Of a stretch of DNA of 46,141 bases, positions 33,765-41,915 are shown one piece after another (the stretch's first letter is position 1; each line of letters starts with the position of its first letter). Source of the stretch: an uncultured Proteiniphilum sp. Its GTDB lineage: Bacteria > Bacteroidota > Bacteroidia > Bacteroidales > Dysgonomonadaceae. Made by a program: the position numbers and the translations under genes. The stretch is from contig NZ_CALNAT010000170.1 of assembly GCF_937873925.1 (NCBI RefSeq), positions 1 through 46,141 of the forward strand. Direction: 5' to 3'. A model generated the notes under the pieces. That model worked only from the letters and a program-made list of their open reading frames with translations. It was not told the origin of the DNA and did not search any database.

Positions 33765-36179
33765 CTACTCGATCTTTGTTAATCCTTGAAAACTCAAGTA
33801 GTGCTCCGTGATATTCAGGGCGTCCATCGTATCGCGTGTTTCAATCGTGGTCAGGGTATGCGTGTTGAAACCTCCTCCCGCATCATTATCGTATACCCAT
33901 GATGGGGTGGGCCACAGGCAGGCACGGAATCTCACCGTGCGATAGAAATCCATGCTCACGCCAGTCTGTCCATGGTGCGACACCTGCATGTAATCGCAAT
34001 CCAGTTCGTTCCGGTAGGGGCCGTTTAGTAATTTATTCCCCGCTTCTGCTCCCACGTCGGCAAGGAATAATACCGATTTAACGGCATCCCCCGCTTTTAT
34101 TACCATACTCGAATTGTTATAAGGATTGGCCGTTATTTCCTCATTTTTAATCCCCAGTATTTTGAACGAGGTCTGGCCGAACGTGAATGTCATCCCTGGT
34201 TCGGCTTCGATTAGCTGTACGCCCGACTTTTTAGCCGCTTCATAATAGGCAACCGCTGCATCTTTATAAGCAGGTTCCCGGTCTAACAGTTTGTCCGAGA
34301 AGGTCGATTGGCAGATCTGGCGAATATCGATATCCATGGGTTTTTCCAGTATACGCGTCAAGGCTCCGATGTGATCGGGGTGGGGATGTGTCACGAACCA
34401 ACAGTCGACTTTATTGCCTAATGCAGCGATAAATCCACGGAGATAGCCTTCTTCCTCTGTTACGCCCCCGTCCATCACGATGATCTTGCCATCGTCGGTA
34501 CGTATTACGTAAGAGTTTCCTATCGTGTTAATTTGCGAGGGCAGTTGCCAGAGTGTGAAGGTGTCATCCTGCTTTGAATAGGAGGGTTGCCGGTTGAAGT
34601 ACCCTGATTTACGCCAGCGACGTTCGGTGTTCTTCATACGATAGCAGAACTCTTCATAATCCTTGTTTTCGGCTTTTGTCCATCCGCACTCCGCGTAGGC
34701 GGCGATACGCGGAAAGGTTTGATAGTATATCCGGGTGAGATTCGGTGTAAATTCGCCCCACATCTGACAACCCAATCCCACGATCTTCGACTCTTTTTCT
34801 TTTCCTAATCCCTCGGGGATCGGGTTGAATGAATAGGCTTTATCCAAAGGGATGACCTGGTAGGGATAATCCAGGTAAGTGAAATGGCGGTTCGAGTTCA
34901 CCACGTCGTACCCTTTGTCAATTGCTTTGTTTACCAGGCTGATGTCCCCATCCCAAAAGTGAACCAGCGTTCCCTTAGCCAACTGTTCGGTTTGGCTCGC
35001 CTCCCTATGCGCTTCACCACGGATATTGTCACCGGTAATCTCGTTCCATCCCATCATGCGGACATCTTTTGACGCCAGGTAATTGGAATACCGGTTGATG
35101 GACCATACCTGTAAGTCGGAGAAGGTGGGAATGCTGTTATCCTTCATGAACTGCACGATCCCCGGATTATTCTGCCAATGGGTATAATCGGCTTCATCAC
35201 CACCTATATGGACGATCTTTGAAGGGAATAGCCCGATCACTTCATTCAGTATATCCTGAATGAATGCTTCTACCCTGGGATCGGTCACGTTGTAAAGGTC
35301 GCCCCAGATTCCTTTGTCCTGTTGACTGCTGCTGGCTCCCAGCCAGGGGTATGCCGCGATAGAGGCGGATGCATGGCCGGGTACTTCAATCTCGGGAATT
35401 ATCTTTATGCCGCGCACTTCGGCGTATTTCACGATTTCGCGAATCTCATCCTGGGTATAAAACATTTTTCTCTCAGGAAACTTTTCATCCCATTGTCCGG
35501 GCGATAGGTCGCGATGCGAGAAATCGCGTTTGGATCCTATAGCCGTCAACTTCGGATATGTTTTTATTTCGATCCTCCATCCCGGATCATCCACCAAATG
35601 CCAATGAAAAGTATTCATTTTCAGGTAGGCCATCTCGTCCAGTAGCTTCTTCACCGCTTCCATTCCATGAAAATGCCGGCTCTCATCCAGCATAAATGCA
35701 CGCCATGAGAGGGCCGGCTCATCCATGACCTTGCAGGAAGGAATGGCTACCTGGTTACCCTTCCAGGAAATAATCTGCCGGATGGTTTGAAGGGCATGCA
35801 ATAACCCGTTGTCTGCCGATGCCAAAGCGGTAATTGTTTTTTTCTCCGATACCGTCAATTGATACGCTTCCGGATTTTTCGAAATTTTATTATCGATGTG
35901 CAGGATGAATACGGCATTGCTTTTCTTGTCGGTAAAACGAGTGTGAACACCGTGTTCTTTCAGGACGGATGAGATATATGCGGTGTCGATCGTCGCCCGC
36001 AAATCAACGTACACGGTCCAGGTGTTGTCGAAAAGGATTACATTCCCCGAAACGGTTGCGTGCAAAGGTTTGGGAACAACCGGCAACGTACTGCTGTTAT
36101 GCGCGGATAGATTGATTGCAGAAAGGAAGAGCGCGCACGCGAAATAAATCAATCGAAAACTCATATCAGTATTCCTCAT
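33765..36179 (-). CDS. GH20-type hexosaminidase fused to a metallo-beta-lactamase-fold hydrolase
   Basis: The open frame begins at 36239, inside the upstream gene. I prefer the ATG at 36179 (or 36164), which follow the upstream stop and begin a normal signal peptide (MSFRLIYFACALFLSAINLSA). Numbered from the longest frame, the GH20 part spans about 52-550. It has an N-terminal GH20b domain, then FMLDESRHFHGM (182-193), FHWHLVDDPGWRIE (211-224), PEIEVPGHA (282-290) and the catalytic pair Asp348-Glu349 in HIGGDEADYTHW. After a short linker (about 550-568) a complete MBL domain follows (570-824), with HxHxDH at 618-623 (THPHPDHIG), Asp728 in FLADVG, and His755-His756 in SHHGQTG. Both active sites look intact in one uninterrupted frame. 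It lies 13 bases after the GH78 stop. The GH20 part suggests beta-HexNAc removal; the MBL substrate (ester, phosphoester or lactone) is unknown. Confidence 0.88.
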   Translation of the reverse strand: MRNTDMSFRLIYFACALFLSAINLSAHNSSTLPVVPKPLHATVSGNVILFDNTWTVYVDLRATIDTAYISSVLKEHGVHTRFTDKKSNAVFILHIDNKISKNPEAYQLTVSEKKTITALASADNGLLHALQTIRQIISWKGNQVAIPSCKVMDEPALSWRAFMLDESRHFHGMEAVKKLLDEMAYLKMNTFHWHLVDDPGWRIEIKTYPKLTAIGSKRDFSHRDLSPGQWDEKFPERKMFYTQDEIREIVKYAEVRGIKIIPEIEVPGHASASIAAYPWLGASSSQQDKGIWGDLYNVTDPRVEAFIQDILNEVIGLFPSKIVHIGGDEADYTHWQNNPGIVQFMKDNSIPTFSDLQVWSINRYSNYLASKDVRMMGWNEITGDNIRGEAHREASQTEQLAKGTLVHFWDGDISLVNKAIDKGYDVVNSNRHFTYLDYPYQVIPLDKAYSFNPIPEGLGKEKESKIVGLGCQMWGEFTPNLTRIYYQTFPRIAAYAECGWTKAENKDYEEFCYRMKNTERRWRKSGYFNRQPSYSKQDDTFTLWQLPSQINTIGNSYVIRTDDGKIIVMDGGVTEEEGYLRGFIAALGNKVDCWFVTHPHPDHIGALTRILEKPMDIDIRQICQSTFSDKLLDREPAYKDAAVAYYEAAKKSGVQLIEAEPGMTFTFGQTSFKILGIKNEEITANPYNNSSMVIKAGDAVKSVLFLADVGAEAGNKLLNGPYRNELDCDYMQVSHHGQTGVSMDFYRTVRFRACLWPTPSWVYDNDAGGGFNTHTLTTIETRDTMDALNITEHYLSFQGLTKIE

Positions 36180-36192
36180 TCTTAATTGTTTG

Positions 36193-39024
36193 TTAATTCG
36201 TGATGTGAAAACGACCGGAAGGGAAGGTGTAACTCGCAACCCCTGCGGGCGATTCTACCCGCGGGAATTGATGATCGTCCCACGTTTTCCCGTTGACGGT
36301 GAATTCTCCTTCGAACGGGATTGTTACCAGGCCCGTTGAATTGGGGGGGATTGAAATTTCCCAATCGAACCTGTTATCTTCATTTTTCCAGCTGCTGGTT
36401 ACTTCTCCGTAGGGCGTGTGAATGGTTGCCTTGGCCCAGGGAAGATAATCGCAAAATAGGGGTTCGAAACGAATGGTCTTAAAGCCGTAACCCGTGGGGT
36501 CGGGACGTATCCCGGCGATATCTTCAAAAAAGGCAACATCGTAGCCTGCCTGCATCGGGTGGTTGTGCGATGCTACCGCGGCAGATTTCCGACTTATTTC
36601 ATTTACCGGCAAGGTCTCCCAAAGGGAGGTTGCATTTGCCGATTTCCACATCCACTCGAAACTGTTTTCTCCTTTTTTCGTGAACATATTCCATGCTGCC
36701 TGAACGTTTCCGTTACGGGCGAGCATGCTTCCGAGCCGGCCTATTCCGAATATTCCGGTATGCATGAATCCCTCGCTTCTTTCGTTCATGTTCCGCACGA
36801 TGGCGTCCGCGACGGCCTTTTCATCTCCCGCGGGAACCAAACCCAAATCAAGGGCCATGGCGTCGGCCGTTTGGGTGCCGAAGGTCTTCTCAACCGGGTT
36901 GTATAGGATAGCCACGATCTCACGCGCTATCTCTTCCTTCATTGAGGCAAATGTTTTCGCGTCTTCTTCTTTACCCAGCAGAGAGGCCACTTGCTCCATG
37001 ATATGGGTATCAAGATAATGGAATGCCGTGGAGGTGAATTCAACCGGGGTATTGTCTGCAGATTTATACGCGGGCGGACACCAATCGCCAAGTCCCTGAT
37101 AAACGATGGACGTTGTTTCCGAACTGTATTTCTTCGTACGTTCCTCGTTCTTTGCCAGTGATCCCACGTATTCCGTCCATTGTTTCATCATGGGGTAATA
37201 CTCTTCAAGCACTGCCTTGTTTCCATTATACACGTACATCCACCAGGGGAGTTGTACTATCACCGTTCCCCAGTCGGGCGATGCCACCCCGCAGAGGCGT
37301 TTTCCCGGAGCGATCATATAGGGTATTCCGGATGGCTTATCGTCAAAATAGAATGTGTTGTTGTACCTTTCATGGAACAAGGTATTCTTCTCCTCTTTTG
37401 AAGCACCGGAACGGATGTCCCCCAGGTATTTTTGCCAAAAATTATCCATCCGGAAGTTCAGATTGGCCATCTTCACGTAGGCATGCACATCGCCCAGCCA
37501 TCCGCATTTCTCCCGTATGGGGCAATCGGTGGGTATACCGTGAAGATTGTTTTTCACCGTGCGCACCGCCATCTCGTGTAGCTTGTTAATCTGTTCGTCC
37601 GCGCACTCGAAGGAGCCACTGTTCTCAATATCGGTATGGACCACCACCAGCTTCAGGGTTGTTTCATCCGGCTCCCCGGAGATCCCGGATAGTTCGGCAT
37701 ACCGATAACCGTGGTAAGTAAACCGGGGAGACCATCGTTCAACCGGACTCCCTTTACAGATATATTCGTCCTTGAATATATCGCCATGGTGAATCCAACC
37801 GGTAGACGCGAAATTCAAACTTCCGTCCGTGTCGATTTCTTCCGAGAAGCGGATAGTGAGATGGGCACCTTCCGGTTGTTGAATCTCCAACAATGGAATT
37901 CCCGCCACGTTCCCGCCAAAATCGTAAATCCAGTTGCCGGACGGGTCTTTCCAAATCTTTTTGGCGGATAATACTTCCTTTTTTCTGATGGGGTCTGTCA
38001 GTTGAGGTATCAGGCAGGGTGGAATATTTTTTGAAGCTGGTATTGCAGGTTGCCAACCGTCGGGAGAGATACCCGGTTCACTCCAGGCTGTTACTTCCCG
38101 GCGCGCATCGTAACTTTCTCCCAAATAAATATTTGTTTTGGAAACCGGACCTTCTTGCCAGGCCCAGGTTTCGTCGCTTCGGAGCACTACACGGCTGTCG
38201 TCGTCAAAAAACATTATCAGTTGAACACGGAACATGGGGTCGCCATACGAAAACGGGGCGCCTCCCCAGGCCTCCTTTTGTGAAAACCATCCGTTACCCA
38301 ACATGACGCCGAGACAGTTATTCTCTTTTTGCAGGTACTCGGTCACATCCAACGTACTGTATAATGCATACTGTTCGTAATCGGTTTGTGCGGGATCTAA
38401 AAAGCGGGTGGAATCGACCTGTTTTCCATTGAGGTAAAGTTCGCCCGCGCCCAGCCCACAGAAATAGGCCAGTGCTTTCACCGGAACACCCCGGTCTAAA
38501 CTAAACTCTTTCCGAAAGTAGGGTAGGGCTTGTTTTTCCGACCGTGGGTAGGTGATCCATTGGGCGTCCCAGGACGCTTCGCTTAACAGGCCGGTAGAAA
38601 AGTAGGCAGGATCACTCCAACCGCTGACGCTGCCGGAATTGTCCCAGATCCTTACCCGCCAGTAATAAGGGGTTGCTTCTTTTAAGGGCAACTCCGGCTT
38701 GATGTTGAATTGTTCGCCGGAAAGTTGCTTTCCCGACTTCCATACGTCCGCTTTTCCTTTTCGCAGCAGATTTTCACGGGAAGCTATTTCAATTTCCCAG
38801 GCAGTTTGAAAAACTCCTTCTTCCGAAGTTGATATTTCCCAACTTAATAAAGGGAAATCGATTCCTTCGGGATTAGTTAAATTCCGACACTGCAGTGTGT
38901 CGACCACGATATCCCGGCTTGACTTCATCTGACATGAAATCGACAGGAATAGGGCAGCAAAAAGAACCAGGATGATTGGATAGCTGAATCTACTATAACG
39001 CGAGTATGTATCTTTTTTAAACAT
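36193..39024 (-). CDS. variant GH78-family protein, lipoprotein
   Basis: A 943-residue lipoprotein (Cys31 in LSISC) with full GH78 layout: beta-domains about 40-465 (DPAQTDYEQYALYSTLDVTE, SPRFTYHGYRYAE at 432-444), the catalytic barrel about 470-830, and a C-terminal beta-domain. The acidic motif deviates: DCPIREKCGWLGD at 500-512 instead of DCPQRDERxGW. The general acid Glu505 is kept, while Gln, the second acidic residue and Arg have changed. The base region NATSLWETLP (797-806, Glu803) is present. Long insertions around 535-590 also differ from the two canonical enzymes. It is probably still a glycosidase, with altered specificity or linkage. It sits 29 bases after the unassigned 947-residue protein and 13 bases before the GH20-MBL gene in the minus operon. 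Confidence 0.88.
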   Translation of the reverse strand: MFKKDTYSRYSRFSYPIILVLFAALFLSISCQMKSSRDIVVDTLQCRNLTNPEGIDFPLLSWEISTSEEGVFQTAWEIEIASRENLLRKGKADVWKSGKQLSGEQFNIKPELPLKEATPYYWRVRIWDNSGSVSGWSDPAYFSTGLLSEASWDAQWITYPRSEKQALPYFRKEFSLDRGVPVKALAYFCGLGAGELYLNGKQVDSTRFLDPAQTDYEQYALYSTLDVTEYLQKENNCLGVMLGNGWFSQKEAWGGAPFSYGDPMFRVQLIMFFDDDSRVVLRSDETWAWQEGPVSKTNIYLGESYDARREVTAWSEPGISPDGWQPAIPASKNIPPCLIPQLTDPIRKKEVLSAKKIWKDPSGNWIYDFGGNVAGIPLLEIQQPEGAHLTIRFSEEIDTDGSLNFASTGWIHHGDIFKDEYICKGSPVERWSPRFTYHGYRYAELSGISGEPDETTLKLVVVHTDIENSGSFECADEQINKLHEMAVRTVKNNLHGIPTDCPIREKCGWLGDVHAYVKMANLNFRMDNFWQKYLGDIRSGASKEEKNTLFHERYNNTFYFDDKPSGIPYMIAPGKRLCGVASPDWGTVIVQLPWWMYVYNGNKAVLEEYYPMMKQWTEYVGSLAKNEERTKKYSSETTSIVYQGLGDWCPPAYKSADNTPVEFTSTAFHYLDTHIMEQVASLLGKEEDAKTFASMKEEIAREIVAILYNPVEKTFGTQTADAMALDLGLVPAGDEKAVADAIVRNMNERSEGFMHTGIFGIGRLGSMLARNGNVQAAWNMFTKKGENSFEWMWKSANATSLWETLPVNEISRKSAAVASHNHPMQAGYDVAFFEDIAGIRPDPTGYGFKTIRFEPLFCDYLPWAKATIHTPYGEVTSSWKNEDNRFDWEISIPPNSTGLVTIPFEGEFTVNGKTWDDHQFPRVESPAGVASYTFPSGRFHITN

Positions 39025-39053
39025 GAATCTTGAATATTGTCAATTTAACTGTC

Positions 39054-41897
39054 TTAATGTGTTGCCTGAAGCCATTTTCCCGACAGGGTACCATCGATAT
39101 CAAGCAATAATTGCTCTCCCTTCACTTTCGACGGAATAATCTTTTCCCCTAATTTTACCACCGGTGTTTTACCGCCCGGCGCGATGGGCAATGCCACCTG
39201 GCCTGTCCCCGTAATCTGTATCTGGTAAACAGTCGTTCCCTCTTTCGTCTCGGGAATAAAGACAATTTTCGCCAGGGGTTGTTTGGCAAAAATGTATTTA
39301 CGGCCATCGATAATAATGTCCTTGCAATGGTTGCCGATAAAGGCTGTCAGGTGGTTTTTATCATCCGTTCTGAAAGCCATTGAAAGTTTTCCGTTATACG
39401 TGACCCTGTGTCCGTTGACAGCCATATTATCGAGTTCAATGGTATCGGTAGGCAATGGGTTAACAGCGAGGGCCTGTGCATCCCTTTCGGCATCGCGGGA
39501 GAAGCCCTCGTGCCAATTTTCGCGATGGGTGCGATAGTGCCGTACTACCATCGTCGTGGTGTTGGGAAACGTCGTTACAAAGTAATCCGAAGTACGGGAT
39601 ACCACCGAAGGGTTATCGTTGGCATTCGCCACACGCCCCGTGGCGGGATAAGCATCGGCTGCATGAAGCAGTTCGAACAGCGTGCGGGCTTCATATCCGA
39701 GGCTCTGTGACTGGTCGTCACGCGGGCGGAATCCAAGATAGTAGAATGCTCCTTTCCCGTGATCGGTTTTTACCCCGACGGTTTTACCATCGCACCGTGC
39801 AACAACCTCACTCCCGTTTGGATCCGCCGGATATATCCGGTCCACAAGGAAATCGGTCAGGATGGTTTGAGGTGATACGCCGGCAAAACTCCCGCTGAAA
39901 GTGATTTCCTTGCCCGCCGCGATTTCACCTCTATACCCGTCGTGTTGGTAGCGGATTCCCGACAGTTGCTGCCATTGTGCGGTACAATCCTTACCCTGTG
40001 AGTCGAGCAGAGGCGGGGTGCCAAACCAGAGCACTTTACCGCCATTTTCCATGAATTGTGCCAGCATATCGAGTAATCCTTTTTCCGGCAACGGTTCAAA
40101 GAGCACTACCAACGTACCGTACGTTTTGTCTTTTACCTTTAGTTTGCCATCGGACAACACTTCGCCCCATTCCATTAGTTTTTGAGCGGTAAGATAATTG
40201 GTATAGCCATATTGGGTCATCCAGCTCCCGAAGCGTTCCTCCACGGCTACCAGGCTTAACGGGTAGAGTGTCAGTACATCCACATCACGATGGACTCCCC
40301 CCGTTATCATGGAGATGTCACGGGGCGGTTGCGCGCCGAAAGCATAGTTGATTGCCATCCGGCGCTTCAGGGCCTCGGCAGGGAAACCCCATGCAGCCGC
40401 GTAGGCATTCGGGTATTTATTGACTACCCCTATGGATGTGGCCATGGCCGCACCGTAATAGTTACGATCGCCCCAACCGCATTCCGCAAAGTCGTTACCC
40501 GTCGGTTGCAGGTATTCACCCCATTTGAAGTAATCGTAACAGGCTGCTGCCGCCTGATGCACCGTATTGCTCCAGACGAAGTTCGAGGTATACTCGTACT
40601 GGGAAGGGATCGCAGGTAGTTTCTCGGTATTCCACAGGTCGATCGTGGGACTCTCTGCCCATGACGCGTGAGCGCCGGTTTTCAATTCACGTTTGAACAG
40701 AGACTCGGCATACTTTTTGGCGCCGTTGAAAAGGTCGACAACGCCGTTGTTCAGTAACTTGTAATAACGGTCGCGAAGCAGATAGGTACGGTGGATATCC
40801 TCCGCAGCCGGCCCCATTACGTACTGAATGTTGAGCACCGAGTGTGCAAACGGCTCGTAATTAGGTGCACCGTAGGCGAAATACAGCAGGTATCTGTCGT
40901 CGAAGGGTTGCCCGTACTTCCGTGTATATGTTTCAGACATGCTTTCGGTAAGATAGAGCGAGTTGAACTGTCCGTTCTCGTGGTGGCTAAAATAACTCCA
41001 GTCTTGCTGGATATGCATCTCGTCGGAGTAGAGCGCGGTCAGATTCACCCCTTTATCGTGGTATTTTTTCATCAACGTTTTGAGAAAGCCGGGGGCGTCT
41101 GCGTTGAAGTAATCCATCTCCTGGGTTTCATATTCAAGCATTACCATGACACGGTCGTATCCCTCTACTTCAGGCTCCTCGCCGGAAACGTGCAGCAGCC
41201 GCATCTCGATGCTTTGCCCCACTCCGCGTGCTTCGTAGTTCATCGTATCGGTCGCTTCGTACCTGATCCGGGTTAACGGGACAATATCTTCCGGCTTTAC
41301 CACCCGGTAAGGGACGAAACCTCCGCTTTCCTTAAAGGCATACGCCTTCACGCTTTTCAAAGTTACCGGCGATTTACCCTTGTTATTGGTCCAATATACC
41401 TGATGCCAGATAGGAAGGTGAAATTTACCGGTTTTAGCATCCCGGAAGCCTACTTTGTAAGCCAGCCAGCGTCCGCTGTTACCGGTTTGCTTCTTGTAAG
41501 CGGGTCCCAGTTCCAGAGGGCTCAGCAGGCTTAGGCAAAGTCCCATATCGTATTGCTTCGCGAAATCACTCACGATCTTGATATTATCCACATATTCCTC
41601 GGTATCAGGTGTAAGTTGTCTTTTATCACCCGTATCGTTGCGGTATTGCCGGAAAAACTCATCGAATGCGATGATAAGTTCTTTGGACCCTTGCCGGCTA
41701 CCCTCCTCGCAAATCTGCCTCAGACTCCGGACGTACTTGTTATAGCCGAGAGATAAATCCATCTCCTTGTCAGGATCGGTCAAATCTTTCAGTTGCTGGT
41801 CACTGGTGAGGATAATTGACTGAGCCCAGGCGGAGGATCCTACTCCGCAGAGGGAGCTCAATAAACAGAGTAAAAAGAAACTTTTTATCGTTTTCAT
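39054..41897 (-). CDS. large unassigned secreted protein, GH42-like TIM-barrel/GATase-like architecture
   Basis: A 947-residue secreted protein (signal about 1-25, SSAWA cleavage region), not assignable to a family I know. The N-terminal half looks like a TIM barrel: SKELIIAFDEFFRQY (71-85), YDMGLCLSLLSPLELGP (116-132), and NLTALYSDEMHIQQDW (285-300) with Glu293 as candidate catalytic residue. A substrate-region-like AECGWGDRNYYG lies at 471-482. At about 545-640 there is a GATase-like segment (PLSLVAVEERFGSWM, KTYGTLVVLFEPLP, FMENGGKVLWFGTPP) typical of GH42-type trimerisation domains. A beta-rich C-terminal part (about 770-947) follows. It shows distant similarity in order of blocks to the protein at 31348-33675. 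The operon context (between DUF5722-like and GH78 genes) argues for a new glycan-active enzyme. Confidence 0.6.
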   Translation of the reverse strand: MKTIKSFFLLCLLSSLCGVGSSAWAQSIILTSDQQLKDLTDPDKEMDLSLGYNKYVRSLRQICEEGSRQGSKELIIAFDEFFRQYRNDTGDKRQLTPDTEEYVDNIKIVSDFAKQYDMGLCLSLLSPLELGPAYKKQTGNSGRWLAYKVGFRDAKTGKFHLPIWHQVYWTNNKGKSPVTLKSVKAYAFKESGGFVPYRVVKPEDIVPLTRIRYEATDTMNYEARGVGQSIEMRLLHVSGEEPEVEGYDRVMVMLEYETQEMDYFNADAPGFLKTLMKKYHDKGVNLTALYSDEMHIQQDWSYFSHHENGQFNSLYLTESMSETYTRKYGQPFDDRYLLYFAYGAPNYEPFAHSVLNIQYVMGPAAEDIHRTYLLRDRYYKLLNNGVVDLFNGAKKYAESLFKRELKTGAHASWAESPTIDLWNTEKLPAIPSQYEYTSNFVWSNTVHQAAAACYDYFKWGEYLQPTGNDFAECGWGDRNYYGAAMATSIGVVNKYPNAYAAAWGFPAEALKRRMAINYAFGAQPPRDISMITGGVHRDVDVLTLYPLSLVAVEERFGSWMTQYGYTNYLTAQKLMEWGEVLSDGKLKVKDKTYGTLVVLFEPLPEKGLLDMLAQFMENGGKVLWFGTPPLLDSQGKDCTAQWQQLSGIRYQHDGYRGEIAAGKEITFSGSFAGVSPQTILTDFLVDRIYPADPNGSEVVARCDGKTVGVKTDHGKGAFYYLGFRPRDDQSQSLGYEARTLFELLHAADAYPATGRVANANDNPSVVSRTSDYFVTTFPNTTTMVVRHYRTHRENWHEGFSRDAERDAQALAVNPLPTDTIELDNMAVNGHRVTYNGKLSMAFRTDDKNHLTAFIGNHCKDIIIDGRKYIFAKQPLAKIVFIPETKEGTTVYQIQITGTGQVALPIAPGGKTPVVKLGEKIIPSKVKGEQLLLDIDGTLSGKWLQATH

Positions 41898-41915
41898 GAT
41901 TGAATTATATATTAG

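Noticed and set aside
36180..36239. Start of the GH20-MBL gene at 36239
   Set aside because: It would overlap the end of the GH78 gene and put 20-25 extra residues before a good signal peptide; starts at 36179 or 36164 avoid both.
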